15,812 nt of DNA from positions 1-15,812 of the forward strand of contig CAYNPO010000030.1 of the NCBI GenBank assembly GCA_964399165.1, written 5' to 3'. Made by a program: the position numbers and the translations under genes. Of this stretch, positions 1 through 6,992 are shown piece by piece (positions within the stretch are counted from its first letter, which is position 1; each line of letters opens with the position of its first letter). The stretch comes from UBA6144 sp964399165 (GTDB lineage Bacteria; Bdellovibrionota; Bacteriovoracia; Bacteriovoracales; Bacteriovoracaceae). The notes under the pieces were generated by a model. The model did no database searches and had not been told where the DNA came from. It saw only the letters and a program-made list of their open reading frames with translations.

Positions 1-1065
1 GCCGACGAGGGCGAACCCGGCACGTTCAAGGACCGCCTAATCATGACCCGCGCCCCGCACCTCCTGATCGAGGGCATGATCATCGCCGCCCACGCCATCA
101 CCGCTTCCCGCGGCTACATCTACATCCGCGGCGAGTTCTTCATCGAGAAGGCCATCGTGGACTACGCCCTCGAGGAGGCCCGCAAGGCCGGCATCCTCGG
201 CAAGAATGCCCTCGGCCCCGGCAAGGACTTCGACATCTTCACTTACGCCGGCGCCGGCGCCTACATCTGCGGCGAAGAAACCGCGCTCCTGAACTCGCTC
301 GAGGGCAAGCGCGGCGAGCCCCGCCTCAAGCCGCCGTTCCCCGCCCAGGTGGGCGCCTACGGCATGCCTTCCTGCGTGAACAACGTGGAAACCTTCGCGG
401 CCTGCCCGTACATAATCAACGAAGGAGCGAGCAAGTTCGCCGCCCTTGGCACGGAAAAGTCCGGGGGCACACGCTTATACTGTGTGTCCGGCCACGTCGA
501 GCGCCCTGGCGTGTATGAGCTTCCTCTCACCATTACCCTCCGCCAGCTCATCGACCACTGCGGCGGCGTGAGAGGCGGCAAGAAGCTCAAAGCGGTCATC
601 CCCGGCGGCGCCTCGGCCCCCATGCTGACTGCGGCCGAGATCGACGTGGGCATGGACTTCGACAGCCTCGCCCGGGCAGGCACCATGGCCGGCTCCGGCG
701 GCGTCATCGTCATGGACGAGGACACCTGCATCGTGGAGGCGGCTTCCATCCTCCTCAAGTTCTATGAGCACGAGAGCTGCGGCCAATGCAGCCAGTGCCG
801 CGAGGGCAGCCACTGGCTCGCCCGCATGTTCCACCGACTAGAAAACGGCAAGGGCATCGAGGCCGACCTGGACTCCATCGCCTCCATCTGCGGGAACATG
901 GCCGGCCAGACCATCTGCGCCTTCGCCGACGCCGTCACCGGCCCGGCCCTCTCCTCCATCCGCAAATTCCGCCCCGAATTCGAGGCCCACGTGCGCCAGG
1001 GCTGTTGCCCGATGAAGCCCGCGGGCCACGTCGCCCACCATGCCAAGGGACACGCCCATGTCTGA
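1..1065 (+). CDS. nuoF: NADH-quinone oxidoreductase subunit F (NuoF), 5' end missing
   Basis: NuoF is the peripheral-arm subunit of complex I that binds NADH and FMN and passes electrons to the N3 cluster. The frame is open from base 1, where it reads ADEGEPGTFKDR, the family's conserved FMN/NADH loop, so roughly 70-90 N-terminal residues lie outside the window; 354 residues are visible. The second nucleotide-binding motif GAGAYICGEETALLNSLEG is intact. The N3 4Fe-4S ligands are visible as ESCGQCSQCREG (Cys codons at 778, 787, 796) plus the distant Cys of TICAFADA (916). The usual CTPCREG is CSQCREG here, a mild variation. The C-terminus ends in a His-rich tail (HVAHHAKGHAHV). The stop overlaps the nuoG start by 8 bases, indicating one transcript and probable translational coupling. 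Identity is certain. Confidence 0.97.
   Translation, partial: ADEGEPGTFKDRLIMTRAPHLLIEGMIIAAHAITASRGYIYIRGEFFIEKAIVDYALEEARKAGILGKNALGPGKDFDIFTYAGAGAYICGEETALLNSLEGKRGEPRLKPPFPAQVGAYGMPSCVNNVETFAACPYIINEGASKFAALGTEKSGGTRLYCVSGHVERPGVYELPLTITLRQLIDHCGGVRGGKKLKAVIPGGASAPMLTAAEIDVGMDFDSLARAGTMAGSGGVIVMDEDTCIVEAASILLKFYEHESCGQCSQCREGSHWLARMFHRLENGKGIEADLDSIASICGNMAGQTICAFADAVTGPALSSIRKFRPEFEAHVRQGCCPMKPAGHVAHHAKGHAHV
1045..1050 (+). promoter_or_regulatory. Shine-Dalgarno site for nuoG
   Basis: AAGGGA lies 7 bases before the ATG at 1058. It decides between that ATG (protein beginning MSEQNVIRR) and an in-frame ATG at 1040, which has no such site at a suitable distance. Confidence 0.6.
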
Positions 1066-2605
1066 ACAAAACGTCATCCGCCGGACCGAAGTCGATTTGG
1101 ACTACTGCTCCTACAAGCAGCCGGCATCGGCCGGCCCTGACGGGAAACCCCTTCCCAAGATGACCCTAGACGGCGTCGTCGTGGAATTCCAACCCGGCGA
1201 CACGATCATGCAGGTCGCGGAACGCGTGCGCGTGGCCGCCGACATCCCCCGCTTCTGCTACCACCCCGGCATGCCCATCGCGGGCACCTGCCGTATGTGC
1301 ACCGTGGAGGTCGAGAAGGCCCCCAAGCTCATGACCTCCTGCTCGACCCCCGCCGCCGACGGCATGGTGGTGCACACCCGTTCCGAGAAAGTGCTCAAGA
1401 GCCGCACCGGCGTGATGGAGTTCCTGCTCACCAACCACCCCCTGGACTGCCCCGTGTGCGACAAGGCCGGGGAGTGTGACCTGCAGGACTACAACTTCGA
1501 GTACGGGCCCCACGGCAGCCGCTTCCACGAGGACAAGCGCGTCTTCACCGAGGCCACCACCAAGGCGCTCTCGGACAAGGTCACCCTGAACATGAACCGC
1601 TGCGTGCACTGCGAGCGCTGTGTGCGCTTCACCGAGGACGTGACCAAGTCCTACGACCTGGTCATGCTCAACCGCGGCTGGCACAAGGAACTCGCCGTCA
1701 CCGACGAGTCCAAGGGCCTCACCAGCGACTACCAAGGCTGCCTCACCGATTTCTGCCCGGTGGGCGCCCTGACCTTCAATGACTTCCGCTTCCAGAAGCG
1801 CGTGTGGTTCCTGGAGAAGAAGCCTTCCGTGTGCGACGGCTGCGCCAAGGGCTGCAACGTGGAAGTGCACAGCGAGAAGAGCGTGATCCACCGCCTGATG
1901 CCCATCTTCAACGAGGCGGTGAACGGCCACTGGATGTGCGACCCGGGCCGCGTTTCCTACCACACCCACACCGATCCCAGCCGCCTCATCGCCCCCATGA
2001 TCCCGGAGTCCGGCCCCATGGGCGTGCTCCACGCGGCTTCCTGGGAAACCGCCGCCTCCGTGGCAGGCGCCGCCATCCGCAACAGCTCCAGGCCCCTGGC
2101 CCTGGTGGCCACCGACTGCACCAACGAGGAAGCAGGCCTCCTGAAGGAGCGCCTCCCCCGCCTGAACGCTGCCTTCACGGTGAAGAGCGTGAACGGCACC
2201 GGCGTCGAGCGCGCCGATCAGAACAAGCCCATGGACCACCTGCTGATCCAGTCAGACAAGACCCCGAACACCCGCGGCGTGGAGGCCCTGGGCTACGCCC
2301 ACGTTTCCGCCGCGGACATTTCTGCCAGCGACTTGGTGGTGGTCTTCCGCCACGGGCGTGCCCAAGTGAAGTTGCCCTCTGGCACCAAGGCCGTACTCTC
2401 CGGCGTGTTCTCACGCGAGGAAGTGCAGGCCATGACCGCCGCCGGTGTGAACGTGCTGGCTTATCTGCCGGGCCTTGGCACCCCCGAGAAAGACGGAAGT
2501 TACACCAACTGCGACGGGCGCACCCAGCGCTTCGACGTGGCGGTCGCCCACCCCGGCCAAGGCCGGAGCGTGGCCCAAACCCTCGCCCTTTTGGGCGGGA
2601 AATAA
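1058..2605 (+). CDS. nuoG: NADH-quinone oxidoreductase subunit G (NuoG), short form with N7 motif
   Basis: NuoG is the large Fe-S subunit of the complex I peripheral arm, carrying electrons from NuoE/F towards NuoI. The visible cluster motifs are: 2Fe-2S C67-x10-C78-x2-C81-x13-C95; the His-Cys3 cluster H127-x3-C131-x2-C134-x5-C140; a 4Fe-4S set C182-x2-C185-x2-C188 with a later Cys in CPVGAL (C233); and C259-x2-C262-x3-C266-x27-C294, which matches the optional N7 motif known from E. coli and Thermus. The protein is only 515 residues, against about 680-900 for the family. The molybdopterin-oxidoreductase-like part after about residue 300 is a roughly 220-residue remnant, ending in the family's tail motif (GSYTNCDGRTQRF). 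The intact motifs at both ends argue for an internal reduction rather than a frameshift. The ATG at 1058 is chosen because of the upstream AAGGGA. The gene overlaps nuoF by 8 bases. Confidence 0.95.
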   Translation: MSEQNVIRRTEVDLDYCSYKQPASAGPDGKPLPKMTLDGVVVEFQPGDTIMQVAERVRVAADIPRFCYHPGMPIAGTCRMCTVEVEKAPKLMTSCSTPAADGMVVHTRSEKVLKSRTGVMEFLLTNHPLDCPVCDKAGECDLQDYNFEYGPHGSRFHEDKRVFTEATTKALSDKVTLNMNRCVHCERCVRFTEDVTKSYDLVMLNRGWHKELAVTDESKGLTSDYQGCLTDFCPVGALTFNDFRFQKRVWFLEKKPSVCDGCAKGCNVEVHSEKSVIHRLMPIFNEAVNGHWMCDPGRVSYHTHTDPSRLIAPMIPESGPMGVLHAASWETAASVAGAAIRNSSRPLALVATDCTNEEAGLLKERLPRLNAAFTVKSVNGTGVERADQNKPMDHLLIQSDKTPNTRGVEALGYAHVSAADISASDLVVVFRHGRAQVKLPSGTKAVLSGVFSREEVQAMTAAGVNVLAYLPGLGTPEKDGSYTNCDGRTQRFDVAVAHPGQGRSVAQTLALLGGK

Positions 2606-2614
2606 GGATTGGCC

Positions 2615-3688
2615 ATGGATATGTTCGTCGCCGCCTCCACCGTCGCCAAAATGGTCTTCATCCTGGCCGCCACCCTGGGCGTGATTCCCTTGATCGTCTG
2701 GTTCGAGCGCCGCGGAGCCGCCTGGATGCAAGGACGCGTGGGCCCGAACCGCGTGGGGCCCTTCGGTCTTCTCCAGTCCCTGGCCGACGTGCTGAAGTTC
2801 TTCTTCAAGGAAAGCTTCCACCCAAAAGACGCCGACAAGTTCTACTACCACCTGGCCCCCATGCTGGTGCTGGTGGCGCCACTGGCAGCCCTGGCCGCCA
2901 TCCCCTTCGGCAGCCACGTGGTGCTCTTCGGACGCGAGATCCCGCTGCAGATCGCCCAGATCGACTCCGGCGTGGTCTTCATCCTCGCCTTCGCGGGCCT
3001 TGAGGTTTACCCCGTGATCCTGGCGGGCTGGGCCTCCAACAACAAGTACGCCGTGCTGGGGTCCCTGCGCGGCTCCTCCCAAGTGGTCTCCTACGAGATC
3101 TCCATGGGCCTCGCCCTCCTCTCCATGCTGCTGGTCTATGGCACCTTCGACCTGAACGAGATGGTCGCCTACCAGAGCGCGCCCTTGCTGGGCTTTTTGC
3201 CCGCCTGGGGCGCCTTCCTCAACCCCTTCGGAGCCCTGGTCTTCTGGATCTCCATCTTCGCAGAAACCAACCGCCTGCCCTTCGACTTGCCCGAGGGCGA
3301 GTCCGAGATCGTGGCCGGCTACCACCTGGAATACGGTGGCGCCAAGTTCCCAGCCTTCTTCATGGGCGAGTACGTGGCCATGATCATGGCCTCCGCCCTG
3401 CTCGCCACGGTCTTCTTCGGCGGCTACGGCCTGCTGCCGGGTATGGAGTGGCTCCTGGCCCAAAGCGGGCTCGCCGGTGACATGTACCAGAACGCCACCG
3501 CGGCGTTGGAGTTCGGTTCCCTCTTCCTGAAGGTTTCCTTCATCATGTTCGTTTTCGTGTGGATCCGCTGGACCCTCCCGCGGTTCCGTTTCGACCAGCT
3601 CATGGACCTGGGCTGGAAATGGCTCTTCCCGCTGTCCCTCGTGAACCTCGCCTTCATGGTGTGGGTCGCGTGGGCACGGCATTCCTGA
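2615..3688 (+). CDS. nuoH: NADH-quinone oxidoreductase subunit H (NuoH)
   Basis: NuoH is the membrane subunit that forms the quinone-binding cavity at the junction of the peripheral and membrane arms. The 357-residue product is slightly longer than the usual 325-350 and is strongly hydrophobic. Signature segments are QGRVGPNRVGPFGLLQSLAD near the N-terminus, a KESFHPKDAD loop, AETNRLPFDLPEGESE, and the following AGYHLEYGG acidic loop that lines the quinone/proton entry region. ATG at 2615 is preferred because AAGGA at 2604-2608 lies 6 bases upstream; an in-frame TTG at 2609 is too close to that site. It follows nuoG by 9 bases and precedes nuoI by 8, so it is co-transcribed. Nothing indicates damage. 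Confidence 0.97.
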   Translation: MDMFVAASTVAKMVFILAATLGVIPLIVWFERRGAAWMQGRVGPNRVGPFGLLQSLADVLKFFFKESFHPKDADKFYYHLAPMLVLVAPLAALAAIPFGSHVVLFGREIPLQIAQIDSGVVFILAFAGLEVYPVILAGWASNNKYAVLGSLRGSSQVVSYEISMGLALLSMLLVYGTFDLNEMVAYQSAPLLGFLPAWGAFLNPFGALVFWISIFAETNRLPFDLPEGESEIVAGYHLEYGGAKFPAFFMGEYVAMIMASALLATVFFGGYGLLPGMEWLLAQSGLAGDMYQNATAALEFGSLFLKVSFIMFVFVWIRWTLPRFRFDQLMDLGWKWLFPLSLVNLAFMVWVAWARHS

Positions 3689-3696
3689 GGTAACGG

Positions 3697-4197
3697 ATGG
3701 CGACGATCAACGTTTCGCGCAAGCACCCGCTCAAAGAGAAGTTCTACCTGCTGGCGGTGCTCCAGGGCATGGCGATCACCATGCGCTACTTCATCAAGGG
3801 CTTCTTCTTCGGGAAGAACTGGACCATCCAGTACCCCGAGGAGAAGCGCGACTACTCCCAGCGCTTCCGCGGCGCCCACTTCATCAGCGTGGACCAGAAC
3901 AAAACCGAGAACTGCACGGCTTGCTACCTGTGCGAGACGGTCTGCCCCGCCGAGTGCATCCACATCATCGCGGAAGAGCGGCCGGAGGACGAGAACCCCT
4001 ACGGCGTGAAGAAGGAGAAGAAGCCCCTTTCCTTCGACATCGACGCCCTCCGCTGCTGCTTTTGCGGCTTCTGCGAGGAGGCGTGCCCCAAGGACGCCAT
4101 CAAACTCTCCCGCAACTATGAAATGGCGGTCACCGACCGCGCCGAGGCCATCTATGATCTCGATTACCTGAAACGTGAGGTGAAAGGCCGTGGTTGA
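3697..4197 (+). CDS. nuoI: NADH-quinone oxidoreductase subunit I (NuoI)
   Basis: NuoI is the ferredoxin-like subunit holding clusters N6a and N6b, the relay between NuoG and NuoB next to the quinone site. The 166-residue product has the two expected 4Fe-4S motifs: C73-x2-C76-x2-C79-x3-C83-P and C120-x2-C123-x2-C126-x3-C130-P. An additional Cys (C121) sits inside the second motif. The N-terminal helix region (GMAITMRYFIKGFFFGKN) is the usual amphipathic anchor. Start ATG at 3697 follows GAGG at 3687-3690, which overlaps the nuoH stop. The C-terminus is short and overlaps the nuoJ start by 8 bases. Length and motifs are normal. Confidence 0.97.
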   Translation: MATINVSRKHPLKEKFYLLAVLQGMAITMRYFIKGFFFGKNWTIQYPEEKRDYSQRFRGAHFISVDQNKTENCTACYLCETVCPAECIHIIAEERPEDENPYGVKKEKKPLSFDIDALRCCFCGFCEEACPKDAIKLSRNYEMAVTDRAEAIYDLDYLKREVKGRG

Positions 4198-4708
4198 CGT
4201 CAACATCCTGTCCATCGTGATCGCCGTGGTGTGCGGCCTCTTGGCCCTCACCATGCTCTTCTCCCGCGACGCCCTCACCTGCGCGCTCTCGCTCCTGGGC
4301 ATCCTGCTGGGAACCGCCTCGCTGTACGGCCTCATGGGCGAGCACTTCATCGCCACGGTCCAGCTGGTGGTTTACGCCGGCGCCATCATGGTGCTGTTCG
4401 TGTTCTCGGTGATGCTGCTGAACATGCGCGGCAAGGACCGGGACTTCAGCGCGCTCGACCCGCGCTTCTTGGCCGGGGGAGCCGTTGGACTTGGCCTCTT
4501 GGCCGCGGGTTCCTTCGCCCTCAGAAACGCCCCCACTCCCACCGGCGGTCAGTGGACCCTGGAGCGCATGCAAGAGATGGGCGGCAACACCCGGGTCCTG
4601 GCCCACGCGCTCTTCACCCAGCACTACGTTTCCTTCGAGGCCATCTCCTTGGCCCTCCTGGTGGCCCTGGTGGCCGCCGTGACCCTCGCTAAACGCCACA
4701 TCGACTAA
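4190..4708 (+). CDS. nuoJ: NADH-quinone oxidoreductase subunit J (NuoJ)
   Basis: NuoJ is a small membrane-arm subunit of complex I whose third helix takes part in coupling quinone reduction to proton movement. The 172-residue product has five hydrophobic segments. The third, around VVYAGAIMVLFVFSVMLLNM, is the family signature with its pi-bulge region. The start is a GTG at 4190, inside the end of nuoI (8-base overlap), with GAGG at 4177-4180 nine bases upstream. No ATG in the frame gives a full-length protein, because the first hydrophobic segment begins at once. It sits between nuoI and nuoK as in most nuo operons. Confidence 0.94.
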   Translation: MVDVNILSIVIAVVCGLLALTMLFSRDALTCALSLLGILLGTASLYGLMGEHFIATVQLVVYAGAIMVLFVFSVMLLNMRGKDRDFSALDPRFLAGGAVGLGLLAAGSFALRNAPTPTGGQWTLERMQEMGGNTRVLAHALFTQHYVSFEAISLALLVALVAAVTLAKRHID

Positions 4709-4717
4709 GGCCTAGAC

Positions 4718-5014
4718 ATGCACATGTTACCGCAGTACCTCGCCCTCTTTTTGTTCCTGACCGGCATGCTCATCGTGCTCTTCCGCCGCAACACCATCGT
4801 GGTGCTGCTGGGGATCGAGCTCATGCTCAACGCCGCCAACCTCTCGCTGGTGCACTTCTCGCACCGACTGGGGCTCCTGGACGGGCAGGCGCAGGTCTTC
4901 TTCGTCATCACCATCGCCGCGGCGGAATCCGCCGTGGGCCTCTCCATCCTGGTGAACCTCTACCGCAACTTCGGCGCCGTCACCACCGACCGCGCCCACT
5001 TGTTGAAAGGCTAG
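4718..5014 (+). CDS. nuoK: NADH-quinone oxidoreductase subunit K (NuoK)
   Basis: NuoK is a three-helix, antiporter-related (MrpC-like) subunit of the complex I proton-pumping arm. The 98-residue length is typical. The two membrane-embedded glutamates essential in the family are visible: E34 in GIELMLNAANL and E70 in AAAESAVGL, equivalent to Glu36 and Glu72 of E. coli. The start is ATG at 4718, with AAGG at 4707-4710 seven bases upstream overlapping the nuoJ stop; a second in-frame ATG two codons later is possible. It is followed by nuoL after 3 bases. Confidence 0.96.
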   Translation: MHMLPQYLALFLFLTGMLIVLFRRNTIVVLLGIELMLNAANLSLVHFSHRLGLLDGQAQVFFVITIAAAESAVGLSILVNLYRNFGAVTTDRAHLLKG

Positions 5015-5017
5015 GCC

Positions 5018-6982
5018 ATGCAAGCCCAAACCTCGCTCCTGCCGCTGTTCATCCTGCTGCTGCCGCTCCTGGGCTTCCTGCTCAACGGCGTAGTCCTCCC
5101 CTGGGCCGCCAAGGGCTTCGGCAAGACCGGCCCCCAGGCCGCCGCCACCGCCGCTACCCTCCCCATTGGCTTGGCCTTCCTCTGCGCCATCGCTGGCTTC
5201 ATCGGCGCCGCGGACGCGCCGCTGGCTGCCGTGCCCTACCGCTGGCTGCAGGTTGGCGACTTCACCGTGGACTTTTCCCTCAAGATCGACCGCCTCTCCG
5301 GACTCTTGGTGATGATCATCACCGGCGTCGGTACCCTCATCCACCTCTTCAGCGCCGCCTACATGGCCAGCGACAAGGGGGTGGGCCGCTACTTCAGCTA
5401 CCTCTCCCTCTTCTGCTTCTCCATGCTCCTCCTGGTGATGGGGAACGAGTTGCCGCTCTTGTTCTTCGGCTGGGAAGGCGTGGGCCTGTGCTCCTACCTC
5501 CTGATCGGCTTCTGGTACACCGAGACCGAAAAAGCCAACGCCGGCAAGAAAGCTTTCGTCACCAACCGCGTGGGGGACCTGGGCTTCCTCATTGGCGCTT
5601 TCCTTCTCTACAAGATGACCGGTTCCTTCAATTTCGACGTGCTGGCTGGCTTGTTCGCCGAGTGGAAGGCCACAGGTTCTTTCGACGCTGGCATGGTCAC
5701 CGCCGCCTGCCTCGCCTTCTTCGTGGGCGCCACCGGCAAGTCCGCCCAAATCCCGCTCTTCGTGTGGCTGCCTGACGCCATGTCTGGCCCCACCCCCGTC
5801 TCCGCCCTGATCCACGCCGCCACTATGGTGACTGCCGGCGTGTACATGATCGCCCGCATGAACGGCCTCTTCGACCTGGCTCCGGACGCCCTCACCGTGA
5901 TCGCCTACGTGGGCGCCTTCACCGCCCTCTTCGCCGGTTCCATCGCCATCGCCCAGAAAGACATCAAGAAGGTCCTGGCGTACTCCACCGTCTCCCAGCT
6001 GGGCTTCATGTTCCTCGCCTGCGGCGTGGGCGCCTACCAAACCGCGGTCTTCCACCTCATGACCCACGCCTTCTTCAAGGCGCTGCTGTTCCTCGGCTCC
6101 GGCTCCGTCATCCACGCCTGCCACCATGAGCAGGACATGACCAAGATGGGTGGCCTCAAAAAGCACCTGCCCCACACCCACGCCACCATGCTGATCGGGT
6201 CGCTGGCCATCTCCGGCATCCCGTTCTTCTCGGGCTTCTTCTCCAAAGACGAGATCCTTTACTCCGCCATCGCCCTGCCGGGCGGGCACGCCCCTCTGTT
6301 CTTCGTGGGCGTCCTCACCGCCGTGCTCACGGCAGTCTACACCGGTCGGATGATGGCCATGACTTTCTACGGCTCCGAGCGTTTCTCCTCCGACGTGAGG
6401 AAGCACCTGCACGAGTCCCCGGCCCTGATGCTCTTCCCCCTGTGGGTCTTGGCCGGCCTGGCTGCCCTGGGCGGATTCTTGGGCATGCCGCATTTGCTGG
6501 GCGACTACCTGGGGCACATGCCCCACTACCTCTCCCACTGGCTCGAGCCGGTGGTTCCGACCCGCGCGCTGCCCCTGGTGGCAGTAAAGCTACCGCTGCA
6601 TGAAGCGGTGGTGATGGCGGGCTCATCCGTGCTGGCTATCCTGGGCTTCACTGCTGGCGTCATGCTCTTCCGTTCTCGCCAGAACGTCACTGACCTCCTG
6701 GGCCAGGGCTTCGCTCCTGCCCAGAAGGTGCTCGAGCACAAATACTACGTGGACGAACTCTACGATGCCGCCATCCTCAAGCCCCTGGGCCGCCTCGCCA
6801 AGCTGAGCGCCGACGTGGTGGACCGTTTGGGCATCGACGGCGCGGTCAACGGCATCGCCCGCGGCGCCAAGGCATCCGGGCAGCGCCTCCGCGTGCTGCA
6901 GGACGGGGACATCCAAACGTACGGGCTGATGATGGGACTCGCCCTGGGGCTCGCCGCCCTGGCTGCCGTCCTGTGGATCTGA
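5018..6982 (+). CDS. nuoL: NADH-quinone oxidoreductase subunit L (NuoL)
   Basis: NuoL is the distal antiporter-like proton-pumping subunit of complex I, with a long lateral C-terminal helix that spans the membrane arm. The 654-residue product is of normal length. The key charged residues are present: E153 in FFGWEGVGLCSYLLIGFWY and K241 in GATGKSAQIPLFVWLPDAM. The conserved segment VSALIHAATMVTAGVYMIAR, the KDIKKVLAYSTVSQLGFM helix and the HAFFKALLFLGSGSVIHA stretch all follow. The C-terminal part (KYYVDELYDAAILKPLGRL onwards) is the typical lateral-helix and final-helix region. ATG at 5018 has AAAGG at 5006-5010 seven bases upstream. A 603-codon open frame lies antisense within nuoL/nuoK and is judged a composition artefact. 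Confidence 0.97.
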   Translation: MQAQTSLLPLFILLLPLLGFLLNGVVLPWAAKGFGKTGPQAAATAATLPIGLAFLCAIAGFIGAADAPLAAVPYRWLQVGDFTVDFSLKIDRLSGLLVMIITGVGTLIHLFSAAYMASDKGVGRYFSYLSLFCFSMLLLVMGNELPLLFFGWEGVGLCSYLLIGFWYTETEKANAGKKAFVTNRVGDLGFLIGAFLLYKMTGSFNFDVLAGLFAEWKATGSFDAGMVTAACLAFFVGATGKSAQIPLFVWLPDAMSGPTPVSALIHAATMVTAGVYMIARMNGLFDLAPDALTVIAYVGAFTALFAGSIAIAQKDIKKVLAYSTVSQLGFMFLACGVGAYQTAVFHLMTHAFFKALLFLGSGSVIHACHHEQDMTKMGGLKKHLPHTHATMLIGSLAISGIPFFSGFFSKDEILYSAIALPGGHAPLFFVGVLTAVLTAVYTGRMMAMTFYGSERFSSDVRKHLHESPALMLFPLWVLAGLAALGGFLGMPHLLGDYLGHMPHYLSHWLEPVVPTRALPLVAVKLPLHEAVVMAGSSVLAILGFTAGVMLFRSRQNVTDLLGQGFAPAQKVLEHKYYVDELYDAAILKPLGRLAKLSADVVDRLGIDGAVNGIARGAKASGQRLRVLQDGDIQTYGLMMGLALGLAALAAVLWI

Positions 6983-6992
6983 GGAGACGGAC

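Noticed and set aside
1058..2605. NuoG as a frameshifted pseudogene because of its short length
   Set aside because: The frame is uninterrupted, ends in the family's usual C-terminal motif, and is followed at normal spacing by nuoH with a good ribosome site.
1804..3003. 399-codon + strand open frame overlapping nuoG and nuoH
   Set aside because: Extremely Arg/Pro-rich translation typical of an out-of-frame GC-rich gene; it spans two real genes in another frame.
2411..3682. 423-codon open frame on the - strand opposite nuoG and nuoH
   Set aside because: Low-complexity composition, no ribosome site of note, and the + strand encodes full-length NuoH with all family motifs.
4727..6538. 603-codon open frame on the - strand opposite nuoK and nuoL
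   Set aside because: Its product is dominated by Gly, His, Glu, Gln and Val with no recognisable domain. It mirrors well-conserved nuo genes whose C/G-rich third positions remove antisense stops.
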